Shown: positions 1 through 11,517, counted from the first letter of the stretch. The stretch is 64,000 nt of DNA from Staphylococcus americanisciuri (GCF_024814435.1 NZ_JANUXY010000002.1:204133-268132), one strand, 5' to 3'. Notes: generated by a model from the sequence alone, not told the origin. Made by a program: numbers and translations.

Positions 1-2
1 TG

Positions 3-590
3 AAAATTGTTGGTTTTAGTGAAAGTGCGAAATATAATGCAGCACCAGTCGTGTTTGCAAACAATGCAACAATTGAAAAACTGAATCCAACGTTGAATGA
101 CAAAGTGACGAATGCGGTTGTTGTGAAAGATAGTAACTGGGAGAAGAAAGCGATAAATAGTGACTTAGAAGCGATTGAAATAGAAAGTTTTATTGAAAAT
201 CTACCAGGTTACCAAGCGCAGAATCTCACATTAAACTTTATGATTTCGTTCTTATTTGTTATTTCAGCAACGGTTATTGGGATCTTCTTATACGTCATTA
301 CACTACAAAAAACAAGTTTATTTGGCGTGTTAAAGGCACAAGGTTTCACAAATGGTTATTTAGCGAAAATGGTCTTGTCACAAACGTTCGTAATTGCAGC
401 GACAGGTACAGTGATTGGCTTGATTTTAACAATTATCACAGGGGCGTTCTTGCCTGCAGTAGTGCCGATTAAATTCAACGCCATAACATTAGCAATCTAC
501 GCAATTGTACTTATTATCGTATCATTAATTGGCAGCTTGTTTTCAATATTAACAATTCGCAAAGTCGATCCTTTGAAAGCGATTGGGTAA
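3..590 (+). CDS. FtsX-family ABC transporter permease, HrtB-like (C-terminal part)
   Basis: This is the 3' part of a gene that begins before the window; the frame is open from base 3. About 195 residues are visible. They contain three hydrophobic segments in the last 120 residues (around FMISFLFVISATVIGIFLYV, the VIAATGTVIGLILTIITGAF stretch and the final IYAIVLIIVSLIGSLFSI stretch). The protein ends in RKVDPLKAIG, the usual terminus of FtsX/MacB-type permeases. The ATPase gene starts 17 bases downstream, so the two should form one transporter. The pair resembles the heme-exporting HrtAB family, but the substrate cannot be read from this fragment. Confidence 0.85.
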   Translation, partial: KIVGFSESAKYNAAPVVFANNATIEKLNPTLNDKVTNAVVVKDSNWEKKAINSDLEAIEIESFIENLPGYQAQNLTLNFMISFLFVISATVIGIFLYVITLQKTSLFGVLKAQGFTNGYLAKMVLSQTFVIAATGTVIGLILTIITGAFLPAVVPIKFNAITLAIYAIVLIIVSLIGSLFSILTIRKVDPLKAIG

Positions 591-607
591 GGGAAGGTGA
601 ACATAAC

Positions 608-1273
608 ATGTTAGCATTTAAAAATGTGACGAAAGATTTTAAAGATGGGAACCAAACGATACAAGCGGTCAAACCAACATCAGTGGTATTTGATCAAAAT
701 GAGTTAATCGCAATTATTGGGCCGTCTGGTTCAGGTAAAAGTACATTTCTAACAATGGCAGGAGCATTACAAACACCTACGTCTGGTGAGATTTTAATTA
801 ATGGCAAAGAGATTTCTAAAATGTCTCAAAAGGCGCTAGCCCATACACGTATGCAAGAGATTGGGTTTATTTTACAAGCGACGAACTTAGTGCCATTTTT
901 AACGGTTAAACAGCAATTTAAGTTACTCGCAAAACAGAAAAAAGACGTGTTAAGTGACGAAGTGTATCAAAATTTGATGACACAACTGAACTTAGATAGT
1001 TTAGAAAATAAATTGCCAAGCGAAATATCAGGAGGGCAAAAACAACGTGTTGCGATTGCGAAAGCGTTGTATACAAAGCCATCGATTATTTTGGCTGATG
1101 AGCCAACTGCTGCATTGGATACAGAAAATGCATTGGAAGTGATGCGCATTTTGAAAGAACAAACGAAAGAACAAAATAAAACATGTATCGTGGTGACACA
1201 TGATGAACGTCTCACATCTTATTGTGACAAGGTCTATCACATGGAAGATGGCGTTCTGAAACAAGTACAATAA
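608..1273 (+). CDS. ABC transporter ATP-binding protein, HrtA/MacB-like
   Basis: A 221-residue ABC ATPase that should power the FtsX-type permease encoded just upstream. Walker A GPSGSGKST lies near residues 38-46, the signature SGGQKQR near 141-147, and Walker B ILADEP follows about 20 residues later with the catalytic Glu. The H-loop is VVTHDERL. The length is normal for this family (220-235). An AAGGTGA ribosome site precedes the ATG. It belongs to the MacB/LolD/HrtA group that exports lipids, peptides, heme or antibiotics. Heme export is possible but unproven, because staphylococcal genomes carry several such pairs. Confidence 0.88.
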   Translation: MLAFKNVTKDFKDGNQTIQAVKPTSVVFDQNELIAIIGPSGSGKSTFLTMAGALQTPTSGEILINGKEISKMSQKALAHTRMQEIGFILQATNLVPFLTVKQQFKLLAKQKKDVLSDEVYQNLMTQLNLDSLENKLPSEISGGQKQRVAIAKALYTKPSIILADEPTAALDTENALEVMRILKEQTKEQNKTCIVVTHDERLTSYCDKVYHMEDGVLKQVQ

Positions 1274-1277
1274 TACA

Positions 1278-1315
1278 AAAGCGTCGAACATTGTAAGTGG
1301 GAAGTTCGGCGCTTT
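1278..1315. terminator. Bidirectional hairpin terminator between convergent genes
   Basis: A 12-bp stem (AAAGCGTCGAAC at 1278-1289 pairs with GTTCGGCGCTTT at 1304-1315, one G-T wobble) lies between the convergent ABC ATPase and MFS genes. The A-run on one side and T-rich flank on the other suit use from both strands. Confidence 0.6.
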
Positions 1316-1330
1316 GCGTATTTATAGTCA

Positions 1331-2500
1331 TTACCTTTTTGAAAGTAGCTTAATATTTTTAACATACAGCATTAGTGGCACCATCAATATCGCACTACAT
1401 AGCATAAAGGTAGTCTGGTAGCCAAGTTGTGAGATGACATAACCAAATAGGACGCCAGACAAAATCTCTCCCATCGCTCCAAATGCGCCATTAAGAGAGA
1501 AAATAGTTGCCATGCTGGTTGTTTGTCGGTTCATTTCCTGATTTAACGCATTGTTAATGAGCGTATTCATTAAGTCATCCATTACTGTAACTAAAGAAAT
1601 GCTTATAAAAGCCACGAGTTTCTTTCCAATTGTTAAGAAGAGAATTAAGATAATCGTTACACATGTAATCAACGTATGATAGATTTCTGGCAGTTGATTA
1701 AAGTGATGGTCATACTTCGAAAATAGATGTAAGACGATTAATAATACAATCCCACCAATTGTTGTAATCCAGCCAAATACATGGGTATCTAAACCTATAT
1801 GTTGCGCATACGGTTGCCAGTAACGATCGATTGTATCAATAACAAAAGCGAAGAAAAAGCTAGCAATAATAATATTAAAAGCTCTTTTATTGTTGAATAA
1901 TACAGTCGCTGCATTTTTAATAATTGTCTGGATAGATTCATGTGATTGTTCAGAATGGGTTTGTACAATAGGTGCCACTTTTACAAATATGAGCATATAA
2001 ATAGTTAAGATGATAGACGTGATGCCTGCCAACACAAATGGAATCGTATGATTAAGCTGATACAAATACCCTGATAACGGTGAGATTAAAATAATAAAGA
2101 GTATCAAAACTTTTGTGTTATTGAACATCGCCTGAGAAAATTGCTGAGACGGTATCGTGTGACTCAACCAAGATTCAAACGTACCTGAAAACATAGATTC
2201 TGAGAGCGTCCATGTAAGCAATATTAAGAGTAAAATCGAAAAATGTGAGGCGAATGGAAATAATAGCCATGTCAGTGATAGACAAATAAATGACGTCACT
2301 AAGTTGAATTTAACACCCAGTTTATCAGAAATAGCGCCTGAAGGTATTTCAAAAATTAACTTCATCACTTCAAAAATGGTTCCGATCATACCAAGCCAAA
2401 AAAGGTTATAACCTGAGTGAAATAGCGCTAAAATCCAAATAGGTGCATAAAGCCCTATGGTGCTCCCTCGTAAAAGTGAAACCGTATAAAAATGTTTCAT
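1331..2500 (-). CDS. MFS transporter
   Basis: A 389-residue major facilitator superfamily protein with about 12 hydrophobic segments. The loop after the second helix has the MFS pattern GAISDKLGVKF (near residues 56-66), and a long charged central loop follows the sixth helix (around THSEQSHESIQ). It has an AAGGGGC ribosome site and stands alone, converging on the ABC ATPase gene. The sequence resembles the drug or small-molecule exporter branch of MFS, but no substrate can be assigned. TM2-domain gene promoters lie on its 5' side. Confidence 0.8.
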   Translation of the reverse strand: MKHFYTVSLLRGSTIGLYAPIWILALFHSGYNLFWLGMIGTIFEVMKLIFEIPSGAISDKLGVKFNLVTSFICLSLTWLLFPFASHFSILLLILLTWTLSESMFSGTFESWLSHTIPSQQFSQAMFNNTKVLILFIILISPLSGYLYQLNHTIPFVLAGITSIILTIYMLIFVKVAPIVQTHSEQSHESIQTIIKNAATVLFNNKRAFNIIIASFFFAFVIDTIDRYWQPYAQHIGLDTHVFGWITTIGGIVLLIVLHLFSKYDHHFNQLPEIYHTLITCVTIILILFLTIGKKLVAFISISLVTVMDDLMNTLINNALNQEMNRQTTSMATIFSLNGAFGAMGEILSGVLFGYVISQLGYQTTFMLCSAILMVPLMLYVKNIKLLSKR

Positions 2501-2722
2501 AATGTTGTAGCCCCTTTGTTTGAAAATGTATTACAATTCGATATCACGTAGCATTGAGTGAACCCCTTGTCATTTGAATGCTTAAGAATCAACGTGATTA
2601 TTTGTATAAGAATAATTATAAAACATTCATCATATTGATTGAAGATAAGATATTGATAATTAAGATTGCTTTATGAATTGTTTACAATATTATATAATTA
2701 GAGATATAAGGAGTTGAGTAAA

Positions 2723-2923
2723 ATGGCAGTTGATAAATTTGCATATGTATTGCTTGCATTTTTTCTAGGTAATCTAGGTGCACATAAGTTTTACGCGAAA
2801 AAAATGGGCTTAGGTGTATTATATTTACTATTCTGTTGGACAGGAATTCCAGGTGTGATAGGTGTAATTGAAGCGATTATTGCGCTATTAACACCATCTG
2901 ACAATGGTAAATTAACAGTTTAA
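2723..2923 (+). CDS. TM2-domain membrane protein
   Basis: A 66-residue protein that fits the TM2 family (two helices joined by a short turn). The N-terminal helix carries FLGNLGAHKFY and the second spans about residues 30-58. The start is ATG 2723, because the AAGGAG ribosome site at 2708-2713 touches an upstream in-frame TTG at 2714 and is 9 bases from this ATG. TM2 proteins are small inner-membrane proteins of poorly defined role. It is monocistronic, followed by its own terminator. Confidence 0.82.
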   Translation: MAVDKFAYVLLAFFLGNLGAHKFYAKKMGLGVLYLLFCWTGIPGVIGVIEAIIALLTPSDNGKLTV

Positions 2924-2932
2924 GAGGATGTG

Positions 2933-2962
2933 AAAAGAAATCGTATGACGGTTTCTTTTTTT
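2933..2962 (+). terminator. Rho-independent terminator after TM2 gene
   Basis: AAGAAATCG and CGGTTTCTT form a stem with a 5-base loop, followed by a T-run ending at 2962. Confidence 0.7.
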
Positions 2963-2997
2963 GATTCGATATCGCTGCGGTGAAGGAGCAATGGATA

Positions 2998-3687
2998 GTG
3001 AAAAAGATAATGATTGTTAACACGTCGGCAGATTATTTTGCAGGAACACAAAAGAAAACAGGTCTTTGGTTAGGAGAACTTGTACATTTTTATGATTATT
3101 TTCAAGATAAAGCGGTTCAAATAGATTTATATAATGTTAATGGTGGCAATATACCTATTGATCCAGTCAGTCTAAGACCATTCATGTTGGATAAAGTCAC
3201 GAAGCGTTATTATCAAGATACGCAGTTTATGATGTTATTGAAAAACACAAAGTCACTACATGAGGCGACTCCTCAAGACTATGATGTGATCTATTTTACA
3301 GGTGGTCATGGTGTGATGTTTGACTTCCCAAATAACGAGGATATTCAGTATGCCATTAATGAAGTGTATCAGCATGGAGGTATTGTATCAGCAGTATGCC
3401 ATGGTGTTGCGGCACTGCTTAATGTGAAGGATGCAGATGGACAGTATTTGATTAAAGATAAATCAGTAACAGGCTTTTCAGATGTAGAAGAGGTACTAGC
3501 GAACCGTAGAAAAATTGTCCCATTTATGTTGGAACAAGAATTAAAAGCACGTGGTGCACAATATAGTAAAGCGAAAGTGCCGTTTATACCGTATGTGCAA
3601 GTAGATGATCGATTAGTGACAGGTCAAAACCCACAATCACCTAAACGTGTGGCTGAAACAGTTGGACAACTATTAGGACTTAAATAA
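2998..3687 (+). CDS. DJ-1/PfpI superfamily protein (class I glutamine amidotransferase-like)
   Basis: A 229-residue DJ-1/PfpI-fold protein close to the Hsp31/glyoxalase-like branch. The nucleophile elbow is AVCHGVAAL with Cys134 and His135, the acidic residue is Glu27 in WLGELVHF, and the GGHG oxyanion loop is at 102-105. GTG 2998 is chosen as the start because AAGGAG at 2983-2988 lies 9 bases upstream; the in-frame GTG at 2980 lies before that site. Members of this fold act on methylglyoxal adducts, as chaperones or as proteases. The exact role here is unknown. It has its own terminator downstream. Confidence 0.85.
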   Translation: MKKIMIVNTSADYFAGTQKKTGLWLGELVHFYDYFQDKAVQIDLYNVNGGNIPIDPVSLRPFMLDKVTKRYYQDTQFMMLLKNTKSLHEATPQDYDVIYFTGGHGVMFDFPNNEDIQYAINEVYQHGGIVSAVCHGVAALLNVKDADGQYLIKDKSVTGFSDVEEVLANRRKIVPFMLEQELKARGAQYSKAKVPFIPYVQVDDRLVTGQNPQSPKRVAETVGQLLGLK

Positions 3688-3692
3688 TTTTT

Positions 3693-3741
3693 AAGCGTCA
3701 CAAATGATAAGTTAACAGGCTTATTGTTTGTGGCGTTTTTT
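3693..3741 (+). terminator. Rho-independent terminator
   Basis: AAGCGTCACAAA (3693-3704) pairs with TTTGTGGCGTTT (3727-3738) with two wobbles, followed by T-rich sequence. Confidence 0.7.
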
Positions 3742-3851
3742 ATGAACGAACAAATAATTGCGTTTTTGAAATTAAATCATTGCTAATTAAAATCAAATCT
3801 GATAAACTGAATCTAATATAAAAATTATACTTGAAATTTGGAGGATTTACG

Positions 3852-4367
3852 ATGACACAATTTACTTTTGATCAAGCACATAGCGATTTAGATTTTCAAA
3901 TTAAACACTTAATGGTATCACGTACAAAAGGGAGCTTTGATAACTTTGCGGTAAATGTTGAAGGAGATATTAATGACTTAAGCACACTTCAAGCTACTGT
4001 AACTATTGATCCAGCTTCAATTAACACAGGAAATGAAGACCGTGATAATCACTTAAGATCAGGTGACTTCTTCGCAACCGATGAATTCAATGCAATTACA
4101 TTTGTAATGAAAAAAGTGAGTGAAGATAGTGTGACTGGTGACTTAACAATCAAAGGCGTAACACGTGAAGAAACTTTCGATGTTGAGTTCAACGGTGTAA
4201 GCAAAAACCCATTAGATGGTTCACAAGTAACAGGCTTTATCGTAACAGGTAAAGTAAACCGTGAAAATTACGATATTACATTCAACCAAGCGTTAGAAAC
4301 AGGTGGTGTCATGATAGGCAAAGATGTAAAATTCGAAGCATCAGTAGAATTCGTTGTTGCTGACTAA
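3852..4367 (+). CDS. YceI family protein (polyisoprenoid-binding-like)
   Basis: A 171-residue YceI-domain protein. The sequence opens with FDQAHSDLDFQIKHLMVSRT, the classic YceI beginning, and continues with the family motifs DRDNHLRSGDFF and KGVTREETFDVEF. YceI proteins form a lipocalin-like beta barrel that holds an isoprenoid chain. There is no signal peptide, so the protein should be cytoplasmic, as in other staphylococci. The start is ATG 3852, 6 bases after the GGAGGA site; an in-frame TTG at 3831 lies before that site. Confidence 0.9.
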   Translation: MTQFTFDQAHSDLDFQIKHLMVSRTKGSFDNFAVNVEGDINDLSTLQATVTIDPASINTGNEDRDNHLRSGDFFATDEFNAITFVMKKVSEDSVTGDLTIKGVTREETFDVEFNGVSKNPLDGSQVTGFIVTGKVNRENYDITFNQALETGGVMIGKDVKFEASVEFVVAD

Positions 4368-4431
4368 TAGCAATGAAAGTAAAGCAACTTCGTCATATAT
4401 TCACATATGGGGTTGCATTGTTAAGACGTAC

Positions 4432-4464
4432 GGTAGACTGCGGTTGCAATGACAGAAGTCTACC
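4432..4464. repeat. Short inverted repeat downstream of the YceI gene
   Basis: GGTAGACT (4432-4439) and AGTCTACC (4457-4464) are perfect inverted copies with a 17-base loop. It has no T-run and lies just before the strong terminator at 4471, so it may be an mRNA 3' structure. Confidence 0.4.
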
Positions 4465-4470
4465 TCACAC

Positions 4471-4499
4471 AAAAAACGGGCAGTATTCCGCCCGTTTTT
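4471..4499. terminator. Strong bidirectional terminator
   Basis: AAAAACGGGC and GCCCGTTTTT form a 10-bp stem with a short loop, with A and T runs on both sides. It separates the YceI gene (plus) from the PSM genes (minus) and can serve both. Confidence 0.85.
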
Positions 4500-4508
4500 G
4501 GAAAAATA

Positions 4509-4568
4509 TTATTTGAATAAACCTTTAAAGAATTCAATCGCTTTTTTAATTAAGTCGATGATGAACAT
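4509..4568 (-). CDS. PSM-alpha/epsilon-type phenol-soluble modulin peptide (19 aa)
   Basis: A 19-residue open frame, ATG to TAA, encoding MFIIDLIKKAIEFFKGLFK. GGAGGTG lies 6-7 bases before the ATG (4575-4581 on the plus strand). The peptide is amphipathic: Lys, Asp and Glu fall on one helical face and Phe, Ile and Leu on the other. It is formyl-Met initiated and has no leader, as PSMs are. It resembles staphylococcal PSM-epsilon and PSM-alpha peptides, which are exported by the Pmt ABC transporter and lyse membranes, attract neutrophils and shape biofilm. It lies 31 bases after a PSM-beta gene, which supports one transcript. PSM genes are usually agr-controlled; no AgrA site was identified here. 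Confidence 0.82.
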   Translation of the reverse strand: MFIIDLIKKAIEFFKGLFK

Positions 4569-4599
4569 AGTGAACACCTCCGTATTTATGGATTATTTT

Positions 4600-4737
4600 T
4601 TAACCTAAGCCTAAGATTTTTGTAAGTAAGCCAACACCGTGTTCAACTGTACCTACGATTGATGTACCTAAGTCTGTCCAGTCGTGGTTAATAGCTGAAG
4701 TTACGATACCGTTGATTGATTCGAATAATTCTTTCAT
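4600..4737 (-). CDS. PSM-beta phenol-soluble modulin (45 aa)
   Basis: A 45-residue open frame beginning MKELFESINGIVTSAIN and ending TKILGLG. It aligns with PSM-beta1/beta2 along its length: the staphylococcal consensus has AAINND..LGTSIV, then a VENGVGLL block, and this sequence has SAINHD..LGTSIV and VEHGVGLL. GGAAGGTG precedes the ATG. There is no signal peptide, as expected for a PSM. It is the first gene of a two-gene unit with the 19-residue PSM, ending at the terminator 4471-4499. Beta PSMs are weakly cytolytic and mainly affect biofilm structure. Confidence 0.88.
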   Translation of the reverse strand: MKELFESINGIVTSAINHDWTDLGTSIVGTVEHGVGLLTKILGLG

Positions 4738-5202
4738 GATTAACACCTTCCTTTGATTTGTTAATGCAATCTTATCATCTAATTTTATATAATTGGTTAA
4801 TAATTCCTAAGTCATCATTTTTGGTTCAAAACTGTTGTATCCAATTAATTCGTTAGACACTTAGGCACTCGAAATAATGCCTAGTTGTTATGTTGAAATA
4901 GCAACGTAGATACTTGGAAGTTTGGCTTTTTAAGTAACAAAACATTATGGTAAATGGCATATGTAAGGAAAGTGAATCTGAGCTATTAATAGAAAATGCT
5001 ATCCAAAGCGAGGAGAATGATGTGAAAGTCCGCTTTTCATTTTTGCTCTGCCTTGCTAGAGTGGGATAACGAATTCTTTTTCCTATCCTACTCCCAGTTA
5101 TAAACATATAAGGTGGAAAGCTGGAGTTAAAGCAAGGAGAGGTATTACAAAAGTTAATCTTTATCGGCTAGATGAGGCGTTTTTTGTTTGGCTCCTAAAA
5201 GT
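4738..5202. other. Intergenic region upstream of the PSM genes
   Basis: No convincing gene. The 4740-4830 part should hold the PSM promoter on the minus strand: a TATAAA-like -10 lies in the AT-rich stretch near 4782-4790, but the -35 is not clear. Around 5050-5098 there is a degenerate relative of the intergenic repeat seen at 10451 and 15862 (a GCCTTG, GTGGGA, AACG, CTTTTT order of blocks). An open frame of 84 codons here shows no family features. Confidence 0.5.
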
Positions 5203-5243
5203 TAAGACAGCACCTTGGAATATTTTGTCAAGGTCCTGTCTTA
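5203..5243 (-). terminator. Terminator of the first beta-glucoside operon
   Basis: TAAGACAG and CTGTCTTA flank ACCTTG and CAAGGT, giving a long stem with one internal mismatch. It lies directly after the HAD gene stop on the minus strand. Confidence 0.7.
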
Positions 5244-5255
5244 TTTTATGTCTTA

Positions 5256-6074
5256 CTATTGTTTTGACGTTAGAATCTGTTCAACAACCGTTGCGATGCC
5301 ATCATGGTTGTTGTCTTCCGTCACGATATCAGCAATATCCTTAACTGCCGCTGTTGCATTGCCCATAGCCACACCGATACCAGCGTCTCTTAGCATTTCT
5401 AGATCATTCAGTTGATCACCAAATGCCGCGACGTGTCTTTTATTGATACCCATTGCGTGACAGATATGGTCTAACGCATGGGATTTGTTTACACCATGTG
5501 CGGTAACTTCCAAGTAAAATGGTGTAGAACGTATCGTACTTAACGTCTCACCGCATAGTGCATTGATGTCATCAATTACTTTATCAATATAGTCAGGGTT
5601 TTGTGTTAATAGTATCTTGACCGGACTAAAGTCTATCATTTCGTACAAGTTTGGTGCATACACTAAATCTAAACGGTGTGCAGTAGATTCATGTTGCACA
5701 TATTGATTATTTGGCGTATTCGTATAGAGTTGGTTGTCATTGTCAACGATATACGTAAAGTCAAAAGCTTGTAAGGCTGTCAAAAAGGTACGTGCATCAG
5801 CTACATTGATCCCTTTTTTGAATTTTTCTTCACCACTAGTCACATCTAAGACCAATCCCCCGTTATAAGCACCGATTAAGCCATGATGTTGTTTTAATTG
5901 TAGCGCCTCTGTTTCATAATGAAAGCCTGTGCGTGGACGTCCAGAGACCAATGCGACGGTAAGTCCCACTTGTTGTGCTTGAATCAGTGCTTGCTGTGTG
6001 CGTTCTGTAATGCGTCCGTCATCATTTACCAACGTACCATCACAATCCAGTGCAATTAATTGAATGTTGTCCAT
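5256..6074 (-). CDS. HAD-superfamily Cof-type sugar-phosphate phosphatase
   Basis: A 272-residue HAD hydrolase of the Cof/YidA subfamily (IIB cap). Motif I is LDCDGTL with Asp10 and Asp12, motif II is VSGRPR near 44-49, and motif IV is FGDQLNDLEML near 218-228. Cof proteins dephosphorylate sugar phosphates and related phosphometabolites. It is the last gene of a minus-strand operon after a beta-glucoside PTS and a 6-phospho-beta-glucosidase, so it may limit sugar-phosphate build-up. That role is inferred from position. AAGGGTGA precedes the ATG. Confidence 0.85.
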   Translation of the reverse strand: MDNIQLIALDCDGTLVNDDGRITERTQQALIQAQQVGLTVALVSGRPRTGFHYETEALQLKQHHGLIGAYNGGLVLDVTSGEEKFKKGINVADARTFLTALQAFDFTYIVDNDNQLYTNTPNNQYVQHESTAHRLDLVYAPNLYEMIDFSPVKILLTQNPDYIDKVIDDINALCGETLSTIRSTPFYLEVTAHGVNKSHALDHICHAMGINKRHVAAFGDQLNDLEMLRDAGIGVAMGNATAAVKDIADIVTEDNNHDGIATVVEQILTSKQ

Positions 6075-6131
6075 GCTATCACCCTTTCAAAAAGTGGAAC
6101 CGCTCTAGCTAAGCTGTCCCACTTCATCGTT

Positions 6132-9481
<3,350 letters not shown>

Positions 9482-9522
9482 AAACATCATCTCCTATCAA
9501 AACCTTTATTATTATCTAACAT

Positions 9523-9546
9523 TATAATTGTACCGGTACAATTATA
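9523..9546. promoter_or_regulatory. Perfect 24-bp palindromic operator between PTS operon and GntR gene
   Basis: TATAATTGTACC is followed immediately by its exact reverse complement GGTACAATTATA. It lies in the 126-bp divergent region between the PTS and GntR genes, close to both starts. GntR/UTRA repressors bind such palindromes. A TATAAT-like -10 for the regulator gene (near 9571-9577) is about 25 bases further on. Confidence 0.75.
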
Positions 9547-9607
9547 CAAGTGCGTAACTATATAAAATTGTGTATAATGAGTGAAAGGTTCAAAAAGGAG
9601 TCGGGGC

Positions 9608-10312
9608 ATGAATAAATATCAACAAATTGCATATGAGATTGAACAATATATACATGAGCATAACTTAGAACAGGGGACGAAGTTGGATAGTTTAGATACG
9701 TTGACGAAACGCTATAACGTAAGTCGTAGTACCATTAGTAAAGCACTGGATACATTAGAAAAACGTGGCGCAATCTTTCAACAACGAGGAAGTGGAATTT
9801 TCGTTCGACGTCAGCGCAGGGAAGGTTACGTTAGCTTACTTGTTAATCGAGGTTTTAGTGCGAACTTTAAAGCAGGCGATACGCATTATGATGTATTGAA
9901 TGTGGAACAAACGATTGCTAATGAAGAGGTAGCCCATAATCTACATATCGAAATCGGCACACCCGTATATCTAGTAGAAAGGTTGGTATATCAAGGCGAG
10001 AAGAAGCTATGTAAGGAGATATCTTACTTTCCTGTTGAATTGGTCCCATATCTTAATAAAGAAATTGCGGAACAGTCGATATTTAACTATCTTGAAACAG
10101 CATATAAGATGAACATTAGTTTTTCAGATGTCTATTTGGTCGTTAATCAGTTAACGGATGCAGAAGCCGATGCGCTAGATTTACCTCCATTATCACCTGG
10201 GTTATATATGGAACAAGTTGTTTACCTAGCAACAGGTACGCCATTCGATTATTCAAAAGTTGTATACCATTACAAGCATGCTAAGTTTTTCGTGCAATCC
10301 GTGAATCACTAA
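9608..10312 (+). CDS. GntR-family (HutC/UTRA) transcriptional regulator of the beta-glucoside operon
   Basis: A 234-residue regulator with an N-terminal GntR winged helix (residues 3-70; recognition region YNVSRSTISKALDTLEKRG) and a C-terminal UTRA ligand domain (about 80-225). It resembles the TreR/BglR-type repressors that sense sugar phosphates. ATG 9608 is chosen because AAAAAGGAG ends 7 bases upstream; an in-frame GTG at 9581 precedes that site. It faces the PTS operon across the palindrome 9523-9546, so it probably represses that operon and itself until the phosphorylated sugar binds. Confidence 0.87.
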   Translation: MNKYQQIAYEIEQYIHEHNLEQGTKLDSLDTLTKRYNVSRSTISKALDTLEKRGAIFQQRGSGIFVRRQRREGYVSLLVNRGFSANFKAGDTHYDVLNVEQTIANEEVAHNLHIEIGTPVYLVERLVYQGEKKLCKEISYFPVELVPYLNKEIAEQSIFNYLETAYKMNISFSDVYLVVNQLTDAEADALDLPPLSPGLYMEQVVYLATGTPFDYSKVVYHYKHAKFFVQSVNH

Positions 10313-10328
10313 TATTAGAAATTTGAAG

Positions 10329-10371
10329 CTTCCTATTTGTATAGATTGTATCTATCAAATAGGGAGTTTTT
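10329..10371 (+). terminator. Terminator after GntR gene
   Basis: CTTCCTATTTG (10329-10339) pairs with CAAATAGGGAG (10356-10366), followed by TTTTTA. Confidence 0.75.
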
Positions 10372-10450
10372 AGTTATATCCAGTATTGAGAGGGTCAGTG
10401 AACATAGTAGGTATTTGCGTAACACTTATTGGAAATCAGAAAGCAATGGG

Positions 10451-10550
10451 AGCTGACTGGTGTGACAGTATGCTTTGACAACCTTTATTACGCCAACTTA
10501 GCCTTGACGGGGTGGGACAACGGAATCTTTTTAGAAAATGAGATTACCGT
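10451..10550 (+). repeat. Dispersed intergenic repeat, copy A
   Basis: About 91 bases from AGCTGACTGGTG to AGAAAATGAG match the copy at 15862-15953 with only four differences. No open frame spans it. The sequence is of the kind found repeatedly between staphylococcal genes (GTGGGACAACGG core). The rest of 10372-10703 holds the sorbitol promoter region and a possible cre site. Confidence 0.75.
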
Positions 10551-10650
10551 TATATTCTTGGATTTCTTTATTTATACGTAGACAAATTTTATTAAGCACA
10601 ATGAGATAATTGCTGTTTTTCTCAATTCGTCATTTTTATAGAGATTAATT

Positions 10651-10673
10651 ATGAAAGCGCTACATTTTATAAT
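10651..10673 (+). promoter_or_regulatory. Possible cre site and -10 of the sorbitol operon
   Basis: ATGAAAGCGCTACAT (10651-10665) matches the 5' half of the CcpA cre consensus well and the 3' half poorly. TATAAT follows at 10668-10673, about 30 bases before the first gene. No good -35 is seen, consistent with a promoter that needs an activator. Confidence 0.35.
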
Positions 10674-10703
10674 TGCTTTATAAGAAATATAGGAGGCGTT
10701 ATT

Positions 10704-11498
10704 ATGAGAAATTGGCTAGGATTAGAAGGTAAAGTGGCTGTTGTTACAGGAGGTAGTTCAGGTATTGGTGCACAAATAGTTGCGTCATTATTAGAAGAAG
10801 GTGCGATTGTATACAATGTGGATTTACACGATGATGATTCAGATAAAATGAACTATTACTTCCTTAAAACGAATGTTGCAAGTCTTCCCGAGGTAAAGAA
10901 AACGGTTGAAAAAATAGTGGAATCACAAAATAAAATTGACATTTTAATCAATAATGCTGGAATTAATTTGCCACGATTACTGGTCGATGTCAAAGGTGAA
11001 AAACCCGAATATCAGATGGCTACAAAAGATCTTGATTTGATGTTTGATGTCAATTTAAAAGGTCCAGTGTATTTGAGCCAAGAGATTGGGAAACAGTTTA
11101 CGGCACAAAAATCAGGCGTGATTGTCAATGTAACAAGTGAAGCAGGGCAAGAGGGATCGGAAGGGCAAAGCATCTATGCAGCAACGAAAGCAGCGTTGAT
11201 CGGCTTTACACGTAGTTGGGCAAAAGAATTAGGAAAGCATAACATTAGAGTTGTAGCAATAGCACCAGGTATCCTTGAAGAAACAGGATTGAGAACGCCA
11301 GCATATGAAGAAGCATTGGCGTATACAAGAAATACGACGGTTGATAAGTTAAATGGAGAGTACTCAAAATCAATACCTATTGGTCGAGTTGGTAAATTGA
11401 GAGAAGTGGCAGACTTAGTTTGTTACTTAAGTTCAGAAAAATCTAGTTATATCACTGGAACAACGATTAATATTACAGGTGGTAAATCAAGAGGTTAG
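10704..11498 (+). CDS. srlD: Sorbitol-6-phosphate 2-dehydrogenase (SDR family)
   Basis: A 264-residue short-chain dehydrogenase expected to oxidise sorbitol 6-phosphate to fructose 6-phosphate. The nucleotide site is TGGSSGIG (15-22), NNAG is at 83-86, and the catalytic set is Ser145, Tyr158 and Lys162 in IYAATKAAL. The substrate is inferred from context: it is the first gene of an operon with the complete glucitol-type PTS, a PRD regulator and GutM, the same order as in lactobacillar gut operons. AGGAGGCG precedes the ATG. Confidence 0.88.
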   Translation: MRNWLGLEGKVAVVTGGSSGIGAQIVASLLEEGAIVYNVDLHDDDSDKMNYYFLKTNVASLPEVKKTVEKIVESQNKIDILINNAGINLPRLLVDVKGEKPEYQMATKDLDLMFDVNLKGPVYLSQEIGKQFTAQKSGVIVNVTSEAGQEGSEGQSIYAATKAALIGFTRSWAKELGKHNIRVVAIAPGILEETGLRTPAYEEALAYTRNTTVDKLNGEYSKSIPIGRVGKLREVADLVCYLSSEKSSYITGTTINITGGKSRG

Positions 11499-11517
11499 TT
11501 GAAAAGTGGGAGATGCT

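Noticed and set aside
4853..5107. 84-codon minus-strand frame in the region upstream of the PSM genes
   Set aside because: No ribosome site, no family features, and it overlaps a decayed intergenic repeat.
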